From Heliocidaris erythrogramma (Eukaryota; Echinodermata; Echinoidea; Camarodonta; Echinometridae): a stretch of DNA of 64,000 nucleotides. Location of the stretch: positions 26,277,371 through 26,341,370 of the forward strand of contig CM046859.1 in the NCBI GenBank assembly GCA_025617745.1. The letters run 5' to 3'. The position numbers and the translations under genes were made by a program. The notes beneath the pieces were generated by a model. The model saw nothing but the letters and a program-made list of their open reading frames with translations, was not told the origin of the DNA and did not search any database. Positions within the stretch are counted from its first letter, which is position 1. The number at the start of each line of letters is the position of its first letter. Positions 44,591 to 54,324 of this stretch are shown one piece after another.

Positions 44591-45639
44591 GACTGGCTGT
44601 ACTGGTTGGCGGGAAATTTGAATTACAGGTGTGTCGTTAGTAGGGACCGTGCAAACTAAAAGTACATGAGTGCTGGGTGCTTAAAAGCCCACAAAATGTC
44701 TTCTTACTCAAATAATGTTCCAATTTGGTCTGCAATTGATGCTTCCTAGAATCAAAAGGAAAATCCAGACTTGTAGATACTGTAAAATTCTGGTAATTTC
44801 AAGTTAGATCCGAGGATTTGCCTTAAGAACGGTGTCTTTCATGGGGCAAATAGAAATTGGTTCCATATTTTTGCCCGAGAAATGAGTGATGATACTTTTT
44901 TGGTTACACCATACATGTTTATAAATTCAGAGGCGGCGCTAGAACATTTTGAATGAGGGTGGGGGGGGGGGGGTTACACCCAAATTTGCCGACTAATCTT
45001 TAGGGTGTGACACCCAAATTTGCCGACAAAAATGTTGCACACTAATCCTTCCACAAATAATATTTTTAAAAAATCGCAGATGTAGAGATCATGATCATAC
45101 AGACCCATTTCGCAAGGAGGGGGCTGAAGCCTTTTGCCCGAATATCAACAATTTCAATTTCTATAATTCTCAGCAAAGCAGGCTGGTCTAGCGAATGTAC
45201 TTTTTGGAAGTTCTATCACAAACCTCTTAACACTGAAACTAAACTGCTTCATGCAAGCAGTGTTAGGAGGGCAACTGAATTAAAAATCAGTGTCTTATTT
45301 AGACGGAACACTTATCACTCTTAAGAGTCTTCTCTATTAATATTAAGACTAGCCGTAGAGCAAGAACATTTGAACAGAAACTGTGTTAGTGCGGTAACTA
45401 TAGATTATGGGGGAATACATTCCTCCTTATTTTAGTTGCGGTGAACTTCTTCTGACTGAGTCAGGTTTGCATTATTTTGTGTACTTAACATATTTTATTT
45501 GTGGGTTTTCTCAAAGCGAATTGTTTTCATTACTTGTTGATTGTGACCAATGCAAATTTTTTAATGGGTGGAAAAAATGTACCTACAGAGCTACAAAATC
45601 TCATGTAATTTCTCACGGAAAACGTACATAGTAAAATAG
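44591..45639. other. Non-coding DNA
   Basis: Upstream of the LINE (minus strand) and beyond. Holds a poly-G run at 44960 and a short duplicated phrase ACACCCAAATTTGCCGAC (about 44977 and 45009). No supportable gene. Confidence 0.5.
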
Positions 45640-45919
45640 AAAGATTAAATGAGAACTTACCGTTTGAAATTTAATCGTTATTTTAAGAGTAATTTTGTGG
45701 GGAGAGATTACATGCCCGCCTCTCCCTCCCTTTAATACTCTTAATCTTCATTAAGTTCTCATTAACTAAATCTTTCTTCTTGCTTTGAACTGTAGGCACA
45801 TTATTTTGTGCTGCAAAGATTGACCGCGCATGCGTATTACGGGCTCTCATGTAATCTCTCCCTTCAAAATTATTCTTATAAAATTTCAAACGGTAAGTTC
45901 TCATTTAATCTTTCTAATG
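45640..45919. mobile_element. MITE with 35-bp inverted ends carrying splice-donor-like GGTAAGT
   Basis: AGAAAGATTAAATGAGAAC...CCGTTTGAAATTT at the left is mirrored exactly at the right end over about 35 bp. Each end contains ACTTACC or GGTAAGT, a perfect match to a 5' splice site in one orientation. The interior (about 210 bp) is non-coding. Confidence 0.78.
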
Positions 45920-45998
45920 TGTTAGCCTCCAGTCAAAGAGAATCCCGCTCCGGCAATGAGATTGTTGAACTTCATTGGAGTGTTTACCACGCAATGAT

Positions 45999-46888
45999 CA
46001 GGGGTGGTATTCTGAGCATCATTTTATCTCTAAAATTTTTAATTTTATTTTTGTGTATTCTGAGACCAAATTTTATCTCGGATTTATCTCACATTTCATT
46101 TCAGTCTCCTACCGCTTGCGTGCCTCATACTGTATGCATGATACGCACAGCTTTAAACGCTAACGCCAATCATAATTTGGAAAAGATAAAATTAAAATAT
46201 AAAATAGGCTATTTTATCTCAAGGATGCACGGTGAGTGCGATATATTTGGACAAGTATGGCGTTAGTCGTGCGATCAAGATAAAGAAAAAGATAGCTTTA
46301 AATGCTTACGCCATTCATAATTTGTGGGGAAGATAAAATAAAAATATAAAATAAGTTTGGGGCTATTTTATCTCAAGGATGCACGGTGAGTGCGATATAT
46401 TTGGACAAGTATGGCGCTAGTCGTGCGATCAAGATAAAGAAAAAGATACTGAGTAAGACTGTACTTTTCAAGCAACATTCTCATATGATTATCGAATTCT
46501 ATGTCAAGATATTTGCCAAGTAATATCACGCATGCAATAATGCTTATGATGGTCTTCTAAAACCTCGGAAAGTACCTTAGTCATTTTCAAGGAAATCCTA
46601 GCAAATGCGCGTTTGCTCTTTGAGGCACGCGTATTGAAAATTGTAAAAATAGCTCATTCGCGCTTTTTGCCCAGAGACTGCGGAGATACTGGCATGATGA
46701 CAGTAAAATCAAAGGACATTTCTTATTGGTTAATGCATCATAAATGGGCGTGTCTCAGATGAGATAAAATCTCGTTAAAACGGTTCTCAGAATACCGATT
46801 TAAGAAGATTTTGAAGGGTATTTTATTTCACTGAATTAACATCTCAGATTTTATCTGAGATAAAATTAATCTCAGCATACCACCCCTG
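45999..46888. mobile_element. Element AGGGGTGGTATTCTGAG...CCACCCCT with internal duplication
   Basis: Inverted ends AGGGGTGGTATTCTGAG and CTCAGCATACCACCCCT with TTTTATCTC words inward on both sides. Inside, a ~150-bp segment is present twice in tandem (about 46147-46288 and 46295-46446), sharing GGATGCACGGTGAGTGCGAT. Non-coding. Confidence 0.7.
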
Positions 46889-47065
46889 GGTGTTAATTAA
46901 CAGGCGCGTAGCCAGGGGCGGTCGCCAACAAAAAAGAATAGGGGGGGGGGTGAGAGAAAAAAAGCCTGAAAAGGTACTACGAGCCATTATCTTTCTCTTA
47001 AAATTTGCTAAAACGTCAAAGCTTGAACTCCCCTCACCCTGCAAACACCCCTGTTACATGTACAG
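46889..47065. repeat. Dispersed repeat fragment, direct copy at 48387-48500
   Basis: ACGAGCCATTATCTTTCTC ... AATTTGCTAAAACGTCAAAGCTT (46979-47025) recurs in the same orientation at about 48446-48490, on the other side of the 47066-48378 element. Confidence 0.65.
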
Positions 47066-48378
47066 GGCTTAGTCCGAAAGGGTGGGTAGCGTCGCGTCGC
47101 GTCGTGTTGACGCGAACGCAACCATTCGTCAAAAGCCCCCCCCCCCCCCGAATTGGCCGAAAGGGTGCGTTGGGAGCGTCGGGTCGCGTCGCGTTGACTG
47201 GAACGCCACCATTCGTTCAAAGCACCCCCGGTTTTGCCGAAAGGGTGTGTTGACTTTTTTTTTTCTAAATACAGTGTATTATTATTATTATTATTACTAT
47301 GACAAACCTGCATTTCCATGCCCCCCCCCCGTTTTTACAAAAACCCTGGATCCGTCCCTCATAACAAACCAGTTGTGTGCCCCCCCCCCCTTCAACAAAA
47401 TCCTGGATCCGCCCCTGATGACAAACCAGTTGTGTGCCCCCCCTCTTTCAACAAAATCCTGGATCCACCCCTGATGACAAACCTGCATTTCCATGCTCCC
47501 CCCTTTCTACAAAATCCTGGATCCGCCCCTGATGAAACCAGTTGTGTGCCCCCCTTTCTACAAAATCATGGATCAACCCCTGATGACAAACCTGCATTTC
47601 CATGCCCCCCCCTTCTACAAAATCCTGGTCCTTCCGTGATGACAATCCAGTTGTGTCCCCCCCTTTCAACAAAAATCCTGGATCCACCCCTGATGACAAA
47701 CCTGCATTTCCATGCCCCCCCCCCTTTCTACAAAATCCTGGAACCGTCCCTGATGACAAACCAGTTGTGTGCCCCCCTTTCAACAAATCCTGGATCCACC
47801 CCTAATGACAAACCTGCATTTCCATGCTCCCCCCTTTCTACAAAATCCTGGATCCGCCCCTGATGACAAAGCATTTCTGTGCCCCCCCCCATTTTTACAA
47901 AATCCTGGATCCGCCCCTGACAGACCTGCATTTCTGTGCCCCCCACCTTTCACAAAATCCTGGATCCGCCCCTGACAGACCTGCATTTCTGTGCCCCCCC
48001 TTTTCACAAAATCCTGGATTCGCCCCTGATGACAGCCCTGCATTTCTGTGCCCCCCCTTTTACAAAATCCTTGATCCGCCCCTGATGACAGCCCTGCATT
48101 TCTGCCCCCCCCCCCTCTCCCATTACAAAATCCTGGAACCGCTGATAATAATAATACACTGTACTTAGAAAAAAAAAAAAAAAAAAAAAAAAAAAGGTCA
48201 ACGCACCCTTTCGGCAAAACCGGGGGTGCTTTGGACGAATGGTGGCGTTCCAGTCAACGCGACGCGACCCGACGCTCCCAACGCACCCTTTCGGCCAAAC
48301 CGGAGGGGCTTTGGACGAATGGTTGCGTTCGCGTCAATGCGACGCGACGCGTCGCTACCCACCCTTTCGGACTCAGCC
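47066..48378. mobile_element. Inverted-repeat element with ~60-bp minisatellite core (Merlin-like)
   Basis: Arms of about 220 bp start GGCTTAGTCCGAAAGGGTGG and end with its inverse (one mismatch). Each arm holds two copies of an ~80-bp CpG-rich unit (CCGAAAGGGTGCGTTGG...). The core 47297-48140 is about 14 tandem units of 58-62 bp (GACAAACCWGYRTTTCYRTGC, C-run, ACAAAATCCTGGATCCGCCCCT). The 8-bp flanks ATGTACAG (47058-47065) and ATGTGCAG (48379-48386) differ at one base. GG...CC ends with 8-bp duplication suggest a Merlin-type element that has amplified an internal minisatellite. The open frames across it are repeat artefacts. Confidence 0.75.
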
Positions 48379-48386
48379 ATGTGCAG

Positions 48387-48916
48387 TGCAGTATTGACTC
48401 CAAATAACTGAAAAGCAGTCAACTTTCCGCCTAAAAAAGATGCCACGAGCCGTTATATTTCTCTCAAAATTTGCTAAAATGTCAAAGCTTTTGCGCTAGT
48501 TGAACTGTGCAGATGTAGATTAACATTCTTTTTATAACAAATATTTTTAAAGCAAAGTATATTTTTATGCCATAATTTAATTGGGGTTATTGGAAAAATC
48601 ACACTTTGTTAAACATCAAGAAAAATGTGGGCGTCCTATCTGGCACTTCATATTCAAGTCGTTCGTAAAGGCATGCGTAACTTTACGAACAGCTTTATGA
48701 AACACCCCACTTGTGTAGCCCGAACCCCGCGTTCAGACCATTAAAGTGGCATTGTTTAAACACTGATGTAGCCCAATATCGATACTGAGATAGTGTTGAT
48801 TGAACATCCTGGCTTTTTGCGATGTAGGCCTATTATCGTATAATTGTTTAACACTTTCTGAAATCTTTGCAATTAATTGCTCGACGTATATATTTCTGGG
48901 AAACACCTTAGATGCA
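48387..48916. other. Non-coding DNA left of the large element
   Basis: Includes the direct repeat noted at 46979 and AT-rich DNA, ending in the target duplication GATGCA (48911-48916). Confidence 0.5.
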
Positions 48917-49726
48917 TACGGAAGCGTTAAAGTGCCATTCGACTTGACGACTTGTCGAGATATTTTATCTCGACAAGTCGACTTAATATCCATATTTTGT
49001 CGACTTGTAAAGATATTTATCTAACCATGTCGACTTAATAACTTTCATAAGTCGACATGGCGATATAAATTATCTTGCCAAGTCAACTTCCCAAAAATTA
49101 TAAGTCGACATGGCGACATAAATTATCTTACTAAGTCGACTTAACAAAAATACATGTCGTCATGGCGAGATATATTATCTTGCCAAGTCGACTTCCCAAA
49201 TATAATAAGTCAACATGGCGACATAAATTATCTTACCAAGTCGACTTAACAAAAAAATTATGTCGTCATGGCGAGATATATTATCTTGCCAAGTCGACTT
49301 CCCAAAAATTATAAGTCGACATGGCGACATAAATTATCTTACCAAGTCGACTTAACAAAAATACATGTCGTCATGGCGAGATATATTATCTTGCCAAGTC
49401 GACTTCCCAAAAATTATAAGTCAACATGGCAACATAAATTATCTTAGCAAGTCGACTTAACAAAAAAACTATGTCGTCATGGCGAGATATATTATCTTGC
49501 CAAGTCGACTTCCCAAAAATTGTAAGTCAACATGGCGACATAAATTATCTTACCAAGTCGACTTAACAAAAAAATTATGTCGTCATGGCGAGATATATTA
49601 TCTTGCCAAGTCGCTTCCCAAAAATTATAAGTCGACATGGCGACATAAATTATCTTACCAAGTCGACTTAACAAAAATACAAGTCGTCATGGCGAGATAT
49701 ATTATCTTGCCAAGTCGACTTCTACA
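48917..49726 (+). repeat. Left terminal array, GTCGACTT minisatellite
   Basis: A ~165-bp unique-like end is followed by about six units of 105-107 bp. Each unit is two ~53-bp half units (AAGTCGACATGGCGACATAAATTATCTTACC and ATGTCGTCATGGCGAGATATATTATCTTGCC types) and contains GTCGAC palindromes. It lies in inverted orientation to 61873-62645. Confidence 0.9.
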
Positions 49727-49797
49727 AATATATCACTGACTACACAAATACGATCACGTGGAGTCGGCGTTAAGAATTACAGTCAAGTGCAGTCATC

Positions 49798-49827
49798 ATG
49801 GTCATGGATTTAGTCTTCGTTCTCTGG
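49798..49827 (+). other. Candidate first coding exon just inside left array
   Basis: ATGGTCATGGATTTAGTC... (10 codons) is followed directly by the consensus donor GTAAGA, about 70 bp inside the end of the array. It mirrors the position of the RING gene start at the other end. Its phase (0) does not by itself match the integrase body acceptor (phase 1), so another small exon would be needed. Weak evidence. Confidence 0.25.
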
Positions 49828-50380
49828 GTAAGAAATTATTTAAAATTTTGTACATTTTTTAATGCTAAAACAATATCCTCTTTGAAACAGTGATTTTAGA
49901 AAGTTGTGATTTATGGGTCGGGGGGCAGGGGGTTTGTCGGTTACTCGGATTTTGTTTGGAAGTGGCCGCGTGGGTCTAGAATAAACCCATCTTTAGAATC
50001 AAATTTCTAGTGATACTAACAGGTTTAGGGATTATTCGATTACCATTGAACACTAGAAAGTTAGAAATTAGTAAACAGTAATATACAGTAATTAGTTGAA
50101 ACTTTGGCATAATTGGTCACATGCATGCTTGCCATTATTTCAATGGGCACCGAAAGGCTAAATATAGACTGAGGTCATCGATTTCTATTTTCTTAGTATG
50201 TGCTATTAAAGTAGCCTACTGCATGTAAAATGTTGTCTATTGGTGCATCTATTTATATAAAAAAAACCTTTACAACTCCACAAAGTTACAGCACAAATTG
50301 AGGACCTTGGTCTTTTAATAACAGCAATGTGGATTGAAAACATTCGACAATCGTAAAAGTATTCTGCAGTGGAACAACGG

Positions 50381-50450
50381 CCACCGTGGCGGGTATCTGA
50401 AAGGGGTCGCACAGTGCCAGTGAGGTACCCGTCACGGTGGCCGCGTTGGT
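50381..50450. other. Imperfect 65-bp hairpin
   Basis: CGGCCACCGTGGCGGGTATC pairs with GGTACCCGTCACGGTGGCCG around a ~25-bp loop. It could be a short foldback or small-RNA-like hairpin. Confidence 0.5.
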
Positions 50451-50502
50451 TAGATTGAGGCCAAAGCGTACAAAATAGGTCTTGGGTCATTCAAAAAATT
50501 AA

Positions 50503-51286
50503 AGGACCTATGCAATGCTTATGCATATTGACTTGTGTTGATTCATAATACCCCGATCATCACTTATGTGGCCAAAAGAATATCTAAATGCATGTACGTC
50601 ACTGGCGGATCTAGCCAGATTAGACACAATACATTGGAGGGGCACACCATTGTGCACAAACAATTGTGCCCCCGAAATGGTATTGTATGATACCCGGCTA
50701 GATCCGCCACTGTACGTGCCTTATATTTTATAATAAGTTTTCTGCCATTTTTCTTCACAATGCTTGGAAACGCCCACAAAAAAGCTCCCAAACCAAGATT
50801 CTGTCAGTGACATCATCTGTCAACCACTGCCATCACTGCTTAATTGCCAATGCAATTGGCAAAAGTACTGGAATGCACCTTCCCCTAAACTGAACATAAC
50901 TTGCATGGTTTCCATACCATGACCACTTGGTGCCTTTCCATTGTTGTCCATGTATTAGAACTTTCCTAGCGAAAGTATTTGGGTTGGTGTTATGTACAAG
51001 CATGCAACGCTATTGTAGAAGGATGCCCATCTTTGGGGAAGGCGCATTCCAGTGTCTTTTGTCAATTGCATTAGTAAGTAAGCAGTGATTGACAGATGAT
51101 GTCACTGACAGAATCTTGGTTTGGGAGATTTTTATGGGCGTTTCCAAGCATTCTGACGAAAAATGGCAGAAAGATTATTATGAAATATATGGCACGTATT
51201 TATATATTCTTTTGGCCACATTAGAGTGATGATCAGGTTATTATAAATCAACACAAGTCAATATGCATATGCATTGCATAGGTCCT
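50503..51286. mobile_element. TTAA-flanked MITE AGGACCTATGCAATGC
   Basis: AGGACCTATGCAATGC at the left, its inverse at the right, TTAA at 50499-50502 and 51287-51290. Arms of about 330 bp share TGACTTGTGTTGATT, AAGATTCTGTCAGTGACATCA and the AATGGACAACAATGG centre. The left arm is interrupted by 50600-50712. It lies in the presumed intron or promoter space of the integrase gene. Confidence 0.87.
50600..50712. mobile_element. 113-bp MITE nested in the TTAA element
   Basis: CACTGGCGGATCTAGCC and inverted GGCTAGATCCGCCACTG ends, duplication TACGT at 50595-50599 and 50713-50717. The other arm of the host element preserves the empty site (…AAATACGTGCC…). hAT-like ends. Confidence 0.85.
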
Positions 51287-51741
51287 TTAATATTCAATAT
51301 TTTGGCGTTGACGGTCTATGAACAGGCCTGTTGCTTTCTATGCTTTAAAGTATACATAGAAGTATATTTTGGGAGGCGTTAAAGTGGGAATTTGTGTTAT
51401 TTTAAGCACATGTACATGTCTCATTCTTATTGTCATTGAGGCCTGCACATGATCCACGTACACGAAAACGGGGAAAATTGTATTTTTTTTTTCAGCGCCA
51501 GGCAGAGAACCCGCGTATCTCGGTAAGGGTATCAAATTCAGAGGCAATCCTTGGCTAAAATTTTTGTTAGGGGTATGAAAATCAGAGATAGTAACATGTT
51601 TTTATGTTCAGTGTATTAAAACTACTCCTACTTTAATCCCCGTTTATAGGGTGCTTTTCAGAAAGTGATTGTACGCGGATGATGTACAGGCACCACTGAG
51701 ACATAACCACCCCCACCCCCCCCCCCCCCCCCCCCCCGCAG

Positions 51742-52934
51742 CTGAACTGGGACGACATGCCGCTGTATTTACCAGAGACGAGTTAATAGAACATTATTTC
51801 CAGGATGGATACATTGCAGCAGAAATCATCGGGTTTTTGTATTTAAGGCATAGTATAATAATAAGTCTTCGTCAATTACGGCGTGTTTTGAGACGGTTGA
51901 GACTTCGACGTCGGGAGCAGTCACCGTTAGAAGATGTGGTTGATGCTGTACAACGTGTTATGAATGCTTCAGGTGGTTCGATGGGTTACCGTTTTATGTG
52001 GCGGGTGTTAACCACACGTTACCACTTACACGTATCACAAGAAACTGTGAGAATAATTCTTCGAGTTTTAGAGCCTGAAAGAGTGGATGCGAGATCTGTC
52101 AGAGCATTTCGACGTCGCCAATACTCCAATAAAGGTCCGAATTACTTGATTCATGTCGACGGATGGGACAAATTAAAACCTTACGGGGTATCAGTCCATG
52201 CTGCAATAGATGGATTCTCCAGAAGACTTTTGTGGATGAAAGTGGGTCGCAGCAATAAAAATCCCAGATACGTAGCGCAATTCTTTTTGGAGTACGTGCA
52301 GAAAATTAACGGAGTACCGAGAGTCATCCGTGCTGATAGGGGAACAGAGAACTCTGTGCTTAGAGTCATTCAAACAGCGTTAAGATTCAACGACCGTGAT
52401 GAAATGAGCGGCGAAAGAAGTTTCTTGTATGGCAGATCCGTGGCAAATCAGCGTATTGAGGCCTTTTGGTCATACTTCCAAAACCTTTGTTCTCGCTTTT
52501 GGGTCAATTATATGAAAGACCTTCGGGACAGTGGATTAGTGGATACATCTAACGACGTTCACATTGAATGTATTAGATTCTGTTTTACTGACTTAATTCA
52601 GAGAGACTTCACTCGTGCAGCCGAAATGTGGAATCAACATCGAATTCGCAGTCAAAGAAACCTTGAATGCCCAAGTGGAAAACCCGACGTACTCTATTTC
52701 CTACCAGAAGTATACGGATCAAAGGACTATAAATTTCCGTTGCGATTTTCTGATGACAATATTGAGGAGGTAAAACGCATCTATTGCGATGAGCCTCCCA
52801 AGTATGGATGCTCCCCAGCCTTAGCTGGTGGACTTTCGGAACTCATTGGAAACAATGTGGATCACTTTGCGATGCCAAATTCCCCCGAAGAAGCCACACA
52901 AATGCTACTTTGTCTGATCGACATTTTTGATTAA
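51742..52934 (+). CDS. rve/DDE integrase-type transposase (IS3EU-like)
   Basis: About 397 open codons to TAA (52932-52934). The N-terminus is helical (DELIEHYFQDGYIAAEIIG) with a helix-turn-helix-like SLRQLRRVLRRLRLRRR. Next is a conserved GYRFMWRVLTTRYHLHVS segment and the RNase-H-fold catalytic core: first Asp in YLIHVDGWDKLKPYG, second Asp in RVIRADRGTENS, Glu in NQRIEAFWSYFQNLC. The C-terminal part includes SGKPDVLYFLPEVYG. The triad is intact, so it could cut and join the TACGG ends. The open frame continues upstream to 51669 only through a Pro run encoded by poly-C, without an ATG. The poly-C tract plus CAG at 51739-51741 looks like an intron 3' end, so I start the exon at 51742 (phase 1) and expect an upstream exon. 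It resembles stand-alone rve-like proteins annotated in many animals and fungi. Confidence 0.8.
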
Positions 52935-53178
52935 AATGCTGTTGCTTTCTATTAAGAACGTATATTAAATTCACAATAGTAGAGAAATTTGGCATGGTTG
53001 AGAACTTGAGATCAGAGACTTCAGCCTGATTTTGAAAAACTGTCAATATGTTTAGTTCCTCAATAATTTACGATGTTCCACCTTACTGAATGTGGACGAG
53101 TCGACTTGTGTTGATTTTGAGTATTACATACATATCCAGAAGGGTGATTAAATATCAACATAATAATATTATATCGAA

Positions 53179-53184
53179 ATAAAT
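53179..53184 (+). promoter_or_regulatory. Polyadenylation signal AATAAA
   Basis: AATAAA lies about 245 bp after the integrase stop codon, giving a plausible 3' UTR. It is followed 50 bp later by a strong hairpin. Confidence 0.5.
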
Positions 53185-53236
53185 ATCATCTGATTTTACA
53201 GTAAGCTTGTTCTTTATTTGTTATAAACTTTTTGTT

Positions 53237-53273
53237 ATAAAGTGGCAATATGACCGTGATATTGCCACTTTAT
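53237..53273. other. Perfect 15-bp stem, 7-nt loop hairpin
   Basis: ATAAAGTGGCAATAT-GACCGTG-ATATTGCCACTTTAT, extended by a bulged GTTA/TAAC. It lies just after the presumed polyadenylation site of the integrase gene. Role unknown. Confidence 0.7.
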
Positions 53274-53428
53274 GTAACGAGATTATATCATTCAGAATGA
53301 AGATTGATACGTAAATTATACAAGAACTTTCGAATGATTGCCCTCTGGAGAAAAGTGTTTTTTTTTTAGTTTCCAAGTGTTCACTCAAAACGTTAGGCCT
53401 TTGTATTAAGCCGTTTTGTTTTTCTTAA

Positions 53429-54320
53429 AGGAGAATTAACCCCTGAGTACAAATTTACTTATATTGAAAGGTGTAATATATTCCTACTTATTGGCCTAAA
53501 TCATTTTCTAATAAGATATCAGAAAAGGGTATAAATAAAGATATTCCAACACCCGGTATCGTCTCCTACTCATTTACATGGGGGTTGCCATTTTCTTGCT
53601 GATTTGGATTTGTACATGAACCATTGAGAAATGTTCCGGTCAGGAAGATATTTTGAATCCAAGACCTAAATTGCTTTTCTTCATTACCTAAAATCCCATA
53701 TGTGACGAAAAATATAAAGTGGGTGTTTACATGATTTATAAAAATTAAATCTTTATAATGATACTTTTAAATTGTCTGGTTTTGCTTAACAAAAATCTAT
53801 TTTCTTGGGTTTGCCAAACAGAGCAGTATGCAGCATGCATTCTGACTTTTCAAGTCCCATTATCCGAAAGCAGGTGAATGCATAGTTTGCTGCTATAGAT
53901 GCTCAGGGAAGAAGCATCCATAAAATTTGAATTAATTTGCTCCGTCCATTGCGTCACAGTATCTAGAAAATAGATTTATATTAAGCGAATATCGATTTTC
54001 AACAGAAATATATAAGGAAATCTTCAGTTTAAAAATAAATTGACATATCTATTCTATATTTTTAATCTCAAATGGGTTTTTAATTTTGAAAAAGGCAATT
54101 GGGCATTTGGATTAAGAAAATCTTCTTGTACACATAAAAAAATGGCAGCCCCCATGTATTGGCAGACGATACATATTGCTAGCAGATGATAAATTTTGCT
54201 CAGAAAATCTTGATTCGTATCGATCTCGTATATTTTGACGCGAAGCCATATAGTCTAACAAGTAGGAATAAATAACACCTTTCAACACTATCGTCTTTAT
54301 TGTTTGAGGTTAATTCTCCT
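53429..54320. mobile_element. TTAA-flanked MITE AGGAGAATTAACCC
   Basis: Starts AGGAGAATTAACCCCTGAG and ends with inverted GGTTAATTCTCCT. TTAA is at 53425-53428 and 54321-54324. The arms also share GAAAGGTGTWATWTATTCCTACTT. The ends resemble those of 31249-31827 (AGGAGAAT), so both may use the same transposase. Confidence 0.82.
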
Positions 54321-54324
54321 TTAA

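Noticed and set aside
47082-48217. Several 60-180-codon frames, Pro-rich or Gly-rich
   Set aside because: They follow the ~60-bp minisatellite and C runs in several frames and on both strands; no gene features.
48917-49726. CRISPR array
   Set aside because: Regular repeats but no unique spacers, units change gradually, and the context is animal nuclear DNA.
51669-51741. Poly-Pro N-terminal extension of the integrase
   Set aside because: No ATG, encoded by a poly-C tract ending in CAG; more likely intron sequence.
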